Assembly (NCBI GenBank): GCA_025454525.1
Contig: JALOOG010000052.1
Location: 1 to 48,185 of the forward strand
Length of the DNA: 48,185 nt
From: Anaerolineae bacterium
GTDB taxonomy: Bacteria > Chloroflexota > Anaerolineae > Aggregatilineales > Phototrophicaceae
Direction: 5' to 3'
Position 1 is the stretch's first letter; every line of letters starts with the position of its first letter. This document shows positions 24,936 to 33,200 of this stretch, in pieces. Made by a program: the position numbers and the translations under genes. The notes beneath the pieces were generated by a model. It saw nothing but the letters and a program-made list of their open reading frames with translations. It had not been told where the DNA came from and ran no database searches.

Positions 24936-26756
24936 ATGCTGCCCAAGACCAAACGTTTATTCATCAGCTATCGCTCTAAGGACTCCGCCCAAGTCGATCG
25001 GATCGCGCACCATTTGCGCTTGCTCACCTATGACGACGGCACAGCGCGTTACATCCCATGGCAAGACAAACGTGATCTCACGTCCGGCGTGACAAATTGG
25101 TGGGACGCGATCTTGGATGCGATTGAAGCGAGTGATCTGTTTGTGTTTCATCTCACTTTGGAAAGCGTAAAAAGTGAGCTATGCCGGGCGGAATTGGATT
25201 ACGCTTATCAGCTCAACTTGCCGATCGTCGTGGTGGTGTTAGAAGGCGCGTATACGTCGATCTCCGAATCAGGGAATTATCAAGTGAAGGATGAGATCCA
25301 AGCGCTGCTTCCAAAGTGGATACATCAAACACAATGGTTGTTTTACCACGGGCCGGCGGAGTTTTTCATCCGCTTTCAGATGGCCGTCGAATACCATGAG
25401 CAAAAATGGCTAGGTAGGACTCCTGCTAAACGGCCGTTGCATCCTGGGAGCGGTCATACTTATAACAATCCTTATGATCTGTACGATGAAGCGTGTGAGT
25501 GTGCGTATAAATTAGATTTTAAAGAGGCGGAAGATTTATTTCGTCAATTGGTGCGACGTAACCTCGCTGATTTTGCTGATATTGCCAAACAATGGCTTGA
25601 ACTCTTGCAACGCTACGATGAATTGATCCTTATCGACTCCAAACCCCGCACACGGTTTAAGTTTAAGGAAAAATGGGACGTATATAGGACTCTATTCCCC
25701 AAAAATTTTTTAGACGATGGTGAGATCTTCGATCCAAAAGGCTTTGCCACACGCAATCATGTATCAGAACCTCCGCCCCCACCGCCGATCGTAAAACCCG
25801 TTGATGTGATCACGACTCCGCCGCCCTCACCGATCACGACCCCGGCTAAGGTCACTGCACCCGCGCCGAATGAACCTAAAGCTAAGGAAGTCCCGCCAGT
25901 CATAAAACCTGTTAATAACGCCACGACTCCGCCACCCTCACCGATCGCTACACCCGCGCCTAGTGATTCTAAGGCTAGGGAAGTCCCGCCGATCGTAAAA
26001 CCCCGTAGCCAAGATCTAATGCCCGCGCCGTTTGCATGGATCGAAATTCCGGGCGGGCAAGGAACGATGCAGACAAATCAAGCCAAAGTAACACTCACAA
26101 TTCCCACCGAACGCTATTGGATCGCCAAGTATCCAGTGACTAACGCGCAATATGCCGTGTTTATCAACGACGGCGGGTATCAAGAGAAAAAGTGGTGGAC
26201 GGAACGCGGGTGGCAAGCACAGAAAAAGGAAAACAGGACTGAGCCGCGTTTTTGGCACAAACCCCCTTGGAACCAAGGGGATCATCCGGTGGTCGGAATC
26301 TCATGGTTTGAGGCGGTCGCGTTTTGTCTGTGGTTAAGCGATCAGACGGCCGAAACGATCATGTTACCGACAGAGGCGCAATGGCAATATGCTGCACAGG
26401 GAAACTATCGGCGTGTTTATCCTTGGGGGAATGAATGGGATTGTCAGCGGTGTAATAACTCGGTCATTCCATGTAATAGCCGGCAGACCACCGCAGTTAC
26501 GCACTATGAAGGCAAGGGAGATAGCCCGTTTGGGGTGGTGGATATGGCCGGTAACGTTCAGGAGTGGTGTTTGACAGATTATAAAACGAATAAAAATGAT
26601 ATTACATTAGACGCGGATTATCGCGTGCTTCGCGGCGGGGCGTGGTACTTCAGCTATACCGACTACTTCCGCTGTGGTTACCGCGATGGGTACGACCCAC
26701 ATTACTGGTACAACGACAGGGGCTTCCGTCTTTCTCGCTCTGGTTCTTTGTTCTGA
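24936..26756 (+). CDS. TIR-domain protein with C-terminal FGE/C-type-lectin-like domain; candidate DGR target
   Basis: A 606-residue protein. Residues 5-140 are a TIR domain (KRLFISYRSKDSAQV, WWDAILDAIEASDLFVF, then SELCRAELDYA with Glu86 at the NADase catalytic-glutamate position). Residues about 165-255 are helical. About 275-365 is a Pro/Thr/Lys-rich linker with two or three copies of a unit containing TTPPPSPI. Residues 370-606 are a formylglycine-generating-enzyme/sulfatase-modifying-factor domain, which has the C-type-lectin fold: ERYWIAKYPVTNAQYAVFIN, GNVQEWC, RVLRGGAW and a terminal GFR. The region between RGGAW and GFR has the codon pattern of a DGR variable region (see separate entry). 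Model: variable ligand sensing by the lectin-like domain controls TIR NAD-cleaving or signalling activity. Domain calls are strong; diversification and defence roles are inferred. No sulfatase is adjacent. Confidence 0.85.
   Translation: MLPKTKRLFISYRSKDSAQVDRIAHHLRLLTYDDGTARYIPWQDKRDLTSGVTNWWDAILDAIEASDLFVFHLTLESVKSELCRAELDYAYQLNLPIVVVVLEGAYTSISESGNYQVKDEIQALLPKWIHQTQWLFYHGPAEFFIRFQMAVEYHEQKWLGRTPAKRPLHPGSGHTYNNPYDLYDEACECAYKLDFKEAEDLFRQLVRRNLADFADIAKQWLELLQRYDELILIDSKPRTRFKFKEKWDVYRTLFPKNFLDDGEIFDPKGFATRNHVSEPPPPPPIVKPVDVITTPPPSPITTPAKVTAPAPNEPKAKEVPPVIKPVNNATTPPPSPIATPAPSDSKAREVPPIVKPRSQDLMPAPFAWIEIPGGQGTMQTNQAKVTLTIPTERYWIAKYPVTNAQYAVFINDGGYQEKKWWTERGWQAQKKENRTEPRFWHKPPWNQGDHPVVGISWFEAVAFCLWLSDQTAETIMLPTEAQWQYAAQGNYRRVYPWGNEWDCQRCNNSVIPCNSRQTTAVTHYEGKGDSPFGVVDMAGNVQEWCLTDYKTNKNDITLDADYRVLRGGAWYFSYTDYFRCGYRDGYDPHYWYNDRGFRLSRSGSLF
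26643..26729 (+). other. Candidate DGR variable region (VR)
   Basis: Between the Trp codon at 26643 and the GGC TTC CGT (Gly-Phe-Arg) at 26721-26729 lie 25 codons. Twenty-one end in C or T, 16 of them in C. They encode Y,F,S,Y,T,D,Y,F then R,C,G, then Y,R,D,G,Y,D,P,H,Y,W,Y,N,D,R. Adenine-directed mutagenesis of template AAC/AAT codons yields just such NNC/NNT sets, and FGE-type lectin proteins are the commonest DGR targets, with the VR at this position. The matching template repeat and reverse transcriptase are not in the window. Confidence 0.6.
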
Positions 26757-26811
26757 ATTCTGAAGTTCTGTTTTCTGTTTTCTGATGTTCTTAGCCCCTC
26801 GCCGAAGGCGA
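26730..26811 (+). other. IMH-like tail and small hairpin after the variable region
   Basis: After GFR the sequence turns into repeated TTCTG/TCTGTTTTCTG units that span the stop codon (26754-26756) and continue about 30 bases beyond it. A small hairpin follows: TCGCC (26799-26803), GAA, GGCGA (26807-26811). In DGRs the VR is followed by an initiation-of-mutagenic-homing sequence and often a hairpin. The position fits; the function is inferred. Confidence 0.4.
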
Positions 26812-26886
26812 TCAATTGCCAGCGCTAAGCGGCGAGTCGTGGTATGCTTAAGGCAATTTTGAACCGACATGCAAAGGTCAAGTATC

Positions 26887-28458
26887 ATGACTCCTAACCG
26901 TCTAATCGCCCTATTGATCGCGGTGATCGCTACCGGGTTGGTGATCGCGGCGACCGCCTTCGCCCAAGACACGCCACCCGCGGGTGTGCCACCGACTCCC
27001 ACCTTACCGCCCACTGCCACCGGACTGCCAGTGGAACAAGTCTATAATTTGCCGATCGCGCAAGATGTCGAATACATCGTGCGTCCGCGTGATAACATGG
27101 ATCTGATCGCGGCGCTGTTTGATGTACAATTGGAATGCCTAGCGAGTACCAATAATTTAATCTTATCGGACATTATCCGACCCGGGGACATCTTGCTGAT
27201 CAGTGTGGATTGTCCGGCCTATTTTGGGGTGTCTCCAGTGGAGTTTCCCCGTTTAAATGCGGCCGGCCGCGCTACCCCTAGCGCGGAGGATGGGCAATAC
27301 GTAGTACGTCCCAACGATACGATCGATACGATCGGGCAAAGGTTGGATGTCTCGGTGGAAGCGATCTTACAAGCCAATGACATCAGTGATCCGCGTTCGA
27401 TCGTACCGGGGCAAGTGTTGATCATCCCAGAAGATGCGCCCGCTTATGGCGTGTTCCCACCGAATCGGGAATTAAGCGGCGGTGGTACGACGAGCGGTGA
27501 AAGCACCGGATTTTTCCGTCAACCCCCCGCGACCGGGGCCGCACCTAGCACGAATGAATATGTGGTACAACCCAACGATACCCTAGACACGATCGGGCAA
27601 GCGTTGAATGTGTCGGTGGATGCGTTGCGGATTGCCAATGGCATTGATGATCCCAACAGCCTGTTACCGGGGCAAGTATTGGTGATCCCCGATGATGCCC
27701 CCGCGTATGGTGTGTTCCCTGCGATCCGCGCTACCGGAGAAGCACCGACAGGCGCACTCACCGTGGGTGAAAATGAGTATGTGGTACAACCGAATGACAC
27801 GTTAGACACGATCGGGCAAACGCTGAATGTGTCGGTGGAGGCGCTCCGCCTTGAAAATAATATCACCGATCCCAACTTGATCATCCCCGGTTTGGTGTTG
27901 ATGATCCCGGAAGACGCACCACCGTATGGGGTATTTCCGGCGATTCCGGACGCTGAAACCGAAGCGATCCGCGCCCGCATTGCCGAATCGGGGGGGCAAG
28001 AGTATGTGGTACAACCAAACGACACGCTAGACACGATCGGCCAAGAGTTCAATGTGTCGGTCGTGGCGTTGCGCGTGGCGAATGAGATCGACTCGGCGTT
28101 GGATTTGCTTCCCGGTCAAGTTTTGATCATCCCAGCCAACGCCCCGGTGTATGGCGTGTATGCGTCGATTAATGAGCCGGCCGGGTCACAGATTCCGACG
28201 GGGGAACAGTACATCTTGCAACCGGGGGATACGTTAGATCAGATCGCGGCGGAGAAAAACATCGATACGCTGTGTTTGATCGAACAGAACGGGATCGATG
28301 ATCCGCGTTATATCCGTGCGGGTCAGATCATCGGGATTCCGGCTGGGTGTCCACCGTATACCGGATTAAGCGCGACTCCGTTCCGTACCGCGGTGCCGTT
28401 GCCACCCGGCGGCGTGCCGACCACCGCACCACAAGCTACCCCCACCGCCACTCCATAA
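26887..28458 (+). CDS. Secreted protein with six LysM domains
   Basis: A 523-residue protein: signal peptide (LIALLIAVIATGLVIAATAFAQ), a Pro/Thr linker, then six LysM repeats of about 75 residues each. The motifs are VEYIVRPRDNMDLIAALF, QYVVRPNDTIDTIGQRL, three EYVVQPNDTLDTIGQ units, and QYILQPGDTLDQIA. A Thr/Pro-rich tail ends the protein. LysM domains bind N-acetylglucosamine polymers such as peptidoglycan; there is no catalytic domain, so it is likely a wall-binding or structural protein. The middle repeats are almost identical, including at DNA level, implying recent repeat expansion. ATG 26887 follows AAAGG; the ATG 18 bases upstream lacks a ribosome-binding site. An extended -10 (TGGTATGCT) is near 26840. 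Confidence 0.88.
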   Translation: MTPNRLIALLIAVIATGLVIAATAFAQDTPPAGVPPTPTLPPTATGLPVEQVYNLPIAQDVEYIVRPRDNMDLIAALFDVQLECLASTNNLILSDIIRPGDILLISVDCPAYFGVSPVEFPRLNAAGRATPSAEDGQYVVRPNDTIDTIGQRLDVSVEAILQANDISDPRSIVPGQVLIIPEDAPAYGVFPPNRELSGGGTTSGESTGFFRQPPATGAAPSTNEYVVQPNDTLDTIGQALNVSVDALRIANGIDDPNSLLPGQVLVIPDDAPAYGVFPAIRATGEAPTGALTVGENEYVVQPNDTLDTIGQTLNVSVEALRLENNITDPNLIIPGLVLMIPEDAPPYGVFPAIPDAETEAIRARIAESGGQEYVVQPNDTLDTIGQEFNVSVVALRVANEIDSALDLLPGQVLIIPANAPVYGVYASINEPAGSQIPTGEQYILQPGDTLDQIAAEKNIDTLCLIEQNGIDDPRYIRAGQIIGIPAGCPPYTGLSATPFRTAVPLPPGGVPTTAPQATPTATP

Positions 28459-28470
28459 GTAAGATGAAGC

Positions 28471-28501
28471 GCGAGTCCCTTGATCGTATCAAGGGACTCG
28501 C
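28471..28501. terminator. Hairpin between the LysM gene and the convergent membrane-protein gene
   Basis: GCGAGTCCCTTGAT (28471-28484) pairs perfectly with ATCAAGGGACTCGC (28488-28501) around a 3-base loop, a 14-bp stem. The right arm is also the last coding part and stop of the convergent gene (Arg-Val-Pro-stop). No T-run. Confidence 0.6.
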
Positions 28502-28529
28502 AAGATCGATCGGCGTATGGCGAATAATA
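28482..28529. repeat. 48-base exact direct repeat, copy 1
   Basis: Identical to 29676-29723. It covers the last codons (for Ala-Ile-Arg-Arg-Ser-Ile-Leu-Arg-Val-Pro), the stop and several bases after it in each of two paralogous membrane-protein genes. The genes elsewhere are clearly less similar, so this end has been homogenised or recently copied. Confidence 0.85.
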
Positions 28530-29565
28530 ATCCTCCAATCATCATCAGATATATACAGATGCCTAAGGCCGTGCCAACGATGTTCCGTAGCAAAGGGCGC
28601 AACATCGGATTGTAGATGAACGTGCTTCCTTGATAGTACATATTCAAACTCAGATCCCGTTGTAGATCAAATCTACGAAAATCTGGTCGCATCAGATCGG
28701 CGGCATTCATCAGGCCTTGATCGATCGTGTGGAACAATGCCATGTGTATGGTATGGGTGAAACGCCAAAACCAAAGCGAATTCTTATGACAAGGTTCTGG
28801 ATCATCAAAGGTTTTACAAAACGTGAAAACTTGCGGTGGTCTCTCGTCACTGGGCATGAAATAGTGAACAGAAAAATACAATGGGTTAAACAGACTAGCG
28901 CTCCAAGCGATCACCGCAAAACTGATCAGGATCAACACGATGCGAATCAGCATTACCACTACGAGGCGAAAGCGCATCGATGCGCGCACTAACAGCGTAA
29001 TCAACAAGCTTAACAAGATCAAGGCATAGGCCTCTAAACACAAGCTGATCCAGAGGATCAAGCCTGCTACAAACAATTGTGGCAGGCCCGCTAACTTTGA
29101 ATGTAACATATACGGATAGACATTAGAATAGGTGTAGATCTGGAGAACAAGATCGCTTTCTAAGAAGCCGAATAACCATAGATAATTGGCAAGCATGTAA
29201 GCAAGTCCGAATCGTAAGATACCGAGGATTAGGTAACTGACGAACACACGCCGAAAAACGATATTGGTATAATTTAAGATCAACTGTAACGGCGTAAAGC
29301 CGATGAGCAGCAACAGAGCGCGATCGAACATCAGCTCATGCGCTGAACGAAGCGCGAAAGTGACCGTGCGAAAGGTGATCCCGATATAGAGCAACAGAGT
29401 CAAGGCGGCTAAAATGGGCAATAAGACTGTGTTTCTAGTCCAAGGTTGTATGAGAAATCCGAACGGGAGCGAGGCGATTAACAGAATCACCAAAGCACAA
29501 ACCGCCTCCAAACAAAGCTGACGCAAGGGGAGTTTTTGTTGGAAATTAGCCGATATGCCGATCAT
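28489..29565 (-). CDS. Six-to-seven-helix membrane protein, paralogue of the gene upstream
   Basis: A 358-residue integral membrane protein (hydrophobic segments at about 20-40, 47-65, 90-125, 140-160, 175-200, 210-230 and 335-350). It is paralogous throughout to the protein at 29683-30738: both start with FQQ(K/R)LP and share IDQGxMNAADLMRPDFRxFDL and an identical FAIRRSILRVP end. No transporter or enzyme motif was recognised; ABC-2-type permease-like or exporter-like topology is possible. ATG 29565 has AAAGG 8 bases upstream. It is the last gene of the gnd-zwf-membrane protein series. Confidence 0.65.
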   Translation of the reverse strand: MIGISANFQQKLPLRQLCLEAVCALVILLIASLPFGFLIQPWTRNTVLLPILAALTLLLYIGITFRTVTFALRSAHELMFDRALLLLIGFTPLQLILNYTNIVFRRVFVSYLILGILRFGLAYMLANYLWLFGFLESDLVLQIYTYSNVYPYMLHSKLAGLPQLFVAGLILWISLCLEAYALILLSLLITLLVRASMRFRLVVVMLIRIVLILISFAVIAWSASLFNPLYFSVHYFMPSDERPPQVFTFCKTFDDPEPCHKNSLWFWRFTHTIHMALFHTIDQGLMNAADLMRPDFRRFDLQRDLSLNMYYQGSTFIYNPMLRPLLRNIVGTALGICIYLMMIGGLLFAIRRSILRVP

Positions 29566-29675
29566 GAATACACCTTTAATCGGATAGGTTAGGACTTGAC
29601 ACTACCCGATTATTTATGATGTATATCCCTCGATCAACCACTGACTATTAGACGACTTGCCTACGCTTTCCCTAC

Positions 29676-29723
29676 GATCGTATCAAGGGACTCGCAAGAT
29701 CGATCGGCGTATGGCGAATAATA
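29676..29723. repeat. 48-base exact direct repeat, copy 2
   Basis: Same 48 bases as 28482-28529, at the 3' end of the second paralogue. Here only the right half of the 28471-28501 hairpin is present; the pairing left arm is missing. Confidence 0.85.
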
Positions 29724-30738
29724 CGCCCCCGATCGCGATCCCGAACAGACTGATGCCTAAGGTTGTCCCCACCATAATCCGCGCTAACGGGCGTAACAAT
29801 GGCCGATAGAGATAATTGTTTTCATACAGATACACCTCCAAGCGCAGATCCCGACGCAGATCAAAATCGCGGAAGTCCGGTCGCATCAGATCGGCCGCGT
29901 TCATTACGCCTTGATCGATCGTGTGGACAAGCGCCATGTTCGCGGTATGGGTGACATACCATAACCAGGGAGAAATCTCAAAGCAAGATACGGGATCGCT
30001 TACTTGCTGGCAGATCGCTAACGTCCGGGTTGCGTCGTTAAATTGCGCCCAAGTGGGGATGAATTGCGCCGCGCTCCATTGGATCAAGATGAAGCTGGCG
30101 AACATGAGCGCACCGCGGCTCACAATCACCCCGACAAAACGAAATGCCAAGTTGGCACGTATCCACAGGGTGATCCCCAAACTTAGTAAGATCAAGAGAT
30201 ACATCTCTAGGATTAAACTCACTAACAGGATCACGGCCGCGCCGAAAATTTGCGGGAGGGCCGCTAACTGGGAATAGAGGAAGGGCGCGTAAACACTGGG
30301 ATAGGTGTAGAGCTGAAGCAACGGATCGGTTTCAAAAAAGCCGAAAGTCAACAAATAATCGGCGATCGCATACGCGAGTCCGAGTCGCAAGATCCAAAAG
30401 ATCAGATAATAGATCATCATGCGTCGAAGCACCGCGTTCGCATAGCAGAGGATCAAACGCATCGGCGTGATCCCGGTGAGGATCAATAGATCCCGATTAA
30501 ACAATAACAGGCGCGCTAAATGCAGCCCAAACCAGATCGTGCGTGCGGTCAGCACCAAATGGATCACCAACGCCGATAAGGCCAAAAACGGGAGCAGAAC
30601 CTCACCCGGAGAAGCCGGTTGCACCCGAAACCCAAAGGGTAACGCCGCAATTAAGGCAATCCCGGCCCCAATGATCACCTCTAGGCTTGTTTGCCGCGGC
30701 GGGAGTCGCTGTTGAAAATAAGTGGCGATCGCGTCCAT
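29683..30738 (-). CDS. Multi-pass membrane protein, paralogue of the gene downstream
   Basis: From ATG 30738 (MDAIATYFQQRLPPRQTS) the product is 351 residues with the same helix plan as the 358-residue protein at 28489-29565. It starts 2 bases after the zwf stop, so it is very probably translated from the zwf mRNA; a longer in-frame start at 30876 would overlap zwf deeply and has no membrane-protein character. Function unknown. Its place directly behind the oxidative pentose-phosphate genes may be accidental or may point to a role linked to sugar or redox metabolism. Confidence 0.65.
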   Translation of the reverse strand: MDAIATYFQQRLPPRQTSLEVIIGAGIALIAALPFGFRVQPASPGEVLLPFLALSALVIHLVLTARTIWFGLHLARLLLFNRDLLILTGITPMRLILCYANAVLRRMMIYYLIFWILRLGLAYAIADYLLTFGFFETDPLLQLYTYPSVYAPFLYSQLAALPQIFGAAVILLVSLILEMYLLILLSLGITLWIRANLAFRFVGVIVSRGALMFASFILIQWSAAQFIPTWAQFNDATRTLAICQQVSDPVSCFEISPWLWYVTHTANMALVHTIDQGVMNAADLMRPDFRDFDLRRDLRLEVYLYENNYLYRPLLRPLARIMVGTTLGISLFGIAIGGVLFAIRRSILRVP

Positions 30739-30740
30739 GG

Positions 30741-32156
30741 TTAATCGTGCCGGCCGGATTCCGCTAAAAAGTGTTCGGCTTCGCTGGGGCCTTCGCTGTC
30801 TTTGGCATAGCGGACTAACGGTGACGCATCTGGAGTCGCGCTCCACCCCTGGATCACTGGATCGACGATGCTCCATGCCGCTTCGATCTCATCGCTCCGA
30901 TTAAACAAGGCCGCGTCCCCATTGAGCGCATCCAAAAGCAAACGCTCATACGCTTCCGGGATATTTTGGGCTTTAAAGCTGGTGCGATAATGAAATTCCA
31001 TATCGACGGGTTGCATCGTGGGTTGATCCGGCGTTTTGGCCTCAAATTGCAGATGAATACCTTCATCCGGTTGAATGCACAAGGTCAACACATTCGGCGC
31101 GATCTGTTCGATCCCTTGCCCGAACATCGAATGCGGCGGGCGCTTGAATTGGATCGCGATCTCCGAGACTTTGTGTTTCAAGGCCTTGCCGGATCGCAGG
31201 TAAAACGGGACACCTTGCCAACGCCAATTATCGATATACAGCTTGATCGCCGCATAGGTCGGCGTGATCGAGTCGGATGCGACTCCTTCGGCATTGCGAT
31301 AACCGTCATATTGAGCGCGGATGGTGTGTTTGAGATCGATCGGACGCACTGCGCGTAATACTTTCACCTTTTCGTTGCGAAGCGGGGTGGCCTCAAAGGA
31401 GGTGGGCGGTTCCATGGCAACTAAGGTCAACAACTGTAACAGGTGATTTTGGAACATATCGCGCATCACGCCCGATCCGTCGTAATAACCGGCGCGTCGT
31501 CCGACATCCACGGTCTCCATGACCGTGATCTGCACGTTGTCGATGTAATTACGATTCCACACCGGCTCAAAGATCAAGTTGGCGAACCGCAAAAATAACA
31601 GGTTTTGCGCGGTCTCTTTACCCAAGTAGTGATCGATTCGATAGATCTGATATTCCTCAAAGGCCTCATGCACAAAACGATTTAACGCTTGCGCGGATGC
31701 TAAATCCGTCCCGAACGGCTTTTCGATCACCACCCGTCGCCATCCGCCGTCCTCTTGTTGCAGTCCATGTTCCCGCAATGCGCCGATGATCGGCTCATAT
31801 AAGGTCGGCCCCACCGAAAGATAATACAACCGCTGACAAGGGCCGCCTTCGATCGCTTGGAGTTGATCTTTGACTTGGCGCATCCCGTCCACTTGACTTG
31901 CATCAGCGGTGATGTAATAGAGGTGTCCGGCGAATGCTTGCCAACGCGCTTCATTATAATAGGCGGGTTCAAAGCGCTGACAATCCGCGCCCATATCTTC
32001 ACGGAACTGCTCGTGGCTAAAGGCGGTACGCGATACCCCTACGATGCAAAAATCCCCTTTGAGTCGCTCCTTGGCAAAGAGGTTATACAGCGCGGGGATC
32101 AATTTCCGTTTGGCCAAGTCACCGGACGCACCAAAGATCACGATCGAGGTTATCAT
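30741..32156 (-). CDS. zwf: Glucose-6-phosphate 1-dehydrogenase
   Basis: A 471-residue enzyme oxidising glucose-6-phosphate to 6-phosphogluconolactone with NADP(+), the first step of the oxidative pentose-phosphate pathway. The N-terminal GASGDLAKRKLIPALYNLF is the coenzyme-binding motif, and RIDHYLGKE contains the substrate-binding signature with the catalytic His region. Downstream conserved blocks include MRDMFQNHLLQLL and PFYLRSGKAL. I chose ATG 32156 (MITSIVIFGASGD): a strong AAGGGGAG lies within the end of gnd, which ends 4 bases upstream. The in-frame start at 32201 would add a Lys/Ser-rich piece. No pgl (lactonase) is nearby. Confidence 0.96.
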   Translation of the reverse strand: MITSIVIFGASGDLAKRKLIPALYNLFAKERLKGDFCIVGVSRTAFSHEQFREDMGADCQRFEPAYYNEARWQAFAGHLYYITADASQVDGMRQVKDQLQAIEGGPCQRLYYLSVGPTLYEPIIGALREHGLQQEDGGWRRVVIEKPFGTDLASAQALNRFVHEAFEEYQIYRIDHYLGKETAQNLLFLRFANLIFEPVWNRNYIDNVQITVMETVDVGRRAGYYDGSGVMRDMFQNHLLQLLTLVAMEPPTSFEATPLRNEKVKVLRAVRPIDLKHTIRAQYDGYRNAEGVASDSITPTYAAIKLYIDNWRWQGVPFYLRSGKALKHKVSEIAIQFKRPPHSMFGQGIEQIAPNVLTLCIQPDEGIHLQFEAKTPDQPTMQPVDMEFHYRTSFKAQNIPEAYERLLLDALNGDAALFNRSDEIEAAWSIVDPVIQGWSATPDASPLVRYAKDSEGPSEAEHFLAESGRHD

Positions 32157-32160
32157 GCGC

Positions 32161-33084
32161 TTACTCCCCTTCTTCCGGCTTGCTTTGGGTAAAGACGGCA
32201 TGACCGCCGAACATATTCCGCATCACGGCCAATAACTTGTCGGTATACCCGTCCTCACGGGAGCGGATGCGCCGCTCTAACGAGGTGGTGATCACGGGCG
32301 CGGACACATTCAGATCGATCGCCTCAAACACTGTCCACCGGCCTTCCCCAGAGTCGGGGACAAAGGCCGCGATCTGCTCAAGCTGTTGATCGCCCGTCAA
32401 TGCCATGTGCGTGAGATCCAATAACCAAGAGCGGATCACGCTGCCGTCTTGCCAGATGCGCGTGATCTCTGCGAGATCAAAGCCATATTCGCCTTTGGCG
32501 CGTAAAATGGAGAGGCCTTCCGCAAACGCCTGCATCATGCCGTATTCGATCCCGTTGTGGATCATCTTCACAAAATGGCCGGCCCCATGTGTGCCAACAT
32601 ACCCCCATCCCCGATCTGGGACAGGTGCGAACGTCTCGAATAACGGGCGTAAGCTTTCGACCACCGCGGGATCCCCGCCGATCATCATGCTGTAACCGGA
32701 TTCGAGGCCCCAGATCCCGCCACTAGTGCCAACATCGACAAAATGGATCTGTTTTGTGGCCAATTCTACCCCGCGCCGTTGGGAGTCTTTGTAATAAGAA
32801 TTTCCACCATCGATCACAATATCACCCGGCGCTAAGATCTGGCTCAACTGTTGGATGGTGTTCTCGGTGGGCGCGCCAGCTGGCACCATCACCCAGACCG
32901 CCCGCGGGGTGTCTAATTTGCTGATCAGATCATCTAGGTTCACCGCGCCGATCGCACCGTCTGCGACTGCCGCTTGTACTGCCAACGGGTTGAGATCCAT
33001 CACCACCATCTGATGCCCACCTAATAACAGGCGCTTGGTCATATTTGCGCCCATCTTGCCGAGTCCTACCATTCCCAGTTGCAT
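32161..33084 (-). CDS. gnd: 6-phosphogluconate dehydrogenase (decarboxylating), short form
   Basis: A 307-residue enzyme converting 6-phosphogluconate to ribulose-5-phosphate, CO2 and NAD(P)H. The N-terminal MQLGMVGLGKMGANM is the dinucleotide-binding motif. Conserved FVDVGTSGGIWGLESGYSMM and HFVKMIHNGIEYGMMQAFAEG contain the substrate site and catalytic Lys. The length of about 300 marks the short YqeC/GntZ-type form rather than the 470-residue enzyme. ATG 33084 has AAGGA upstream. First gene of the gnd-zwf-membrane protein series, with its own promoter. Confidence 0.95.
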   Translation of the reverse strand: MQLGMVGLGKMGANMTKRLLLGGHQMVVMDLNPLAVQAAVADGAIGAVNLDDLISKLDTPRAVWVMVPAGAPTENTIQQLSQILAPGDIVIDGGNSYYKDSQRRGVELATKQIHFVDVGTSGGIWGLESGYSMMIGGDPAVVESLRPLFETFAPVPDRGWGYVGTHGAGHFVKMIHNGIEYGMMQAFAEGLSILRAKGEYGFDLAEITRIWQDGSVIRSWLLDLTHMALTGDQQLEQIAAFVPDSGEGRWTVFEAIDLNVSAPVITTSLERRIRSREDGYTDKLLAVMRNMFGGHAVFTQSKPEEGE

Positions 33085-33124
33085 AACATACGATCCTTGC
33101 ACTTGTTTTCTGTAATGAGATCCC

Positions 33125-33154
33125 ATTATCCCTGTGAGGGCGAAAAATTGCCAA
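33125..33154 (-). promoter_or_regulatory. Candidate promoter of the gnd-zwf operon
   Basis: On the minus strand TTGGCA (33154-33149) and GATAAT (33130-33125) are 18 bases apart, about 40 bases before the gnd start. Confidence 0.5.
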
Positions 33155-33167
33155 AGATAGCGATCAC

Positions 33168-33190
33168 GGGTAGCCCGTTAAAGGCTACCC
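33168..33190 (-). terminator. Hairpin after thrS
   Basis: GGGTAGCC (33168-33175) and GGCTACCC (33183-33190) form a perfect 8-bp stem with a 7-base loop just beyond the thrS stop. No T-run follows on the minus strand. Confidence 0.5.
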
Positions 33191-33200
33191 ATTCTAACGG

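Noticed and set aside
24604-28458. DGR reverse transcriptase or template repeat near the TIR-CLec gene
   Set aside because: Neither strand near the gene, nor elsewhere in the window, shows an RT frame with a YxDD motif. No second copy of the variable region or its tail was found by eye. The system must be sought elsewhere.
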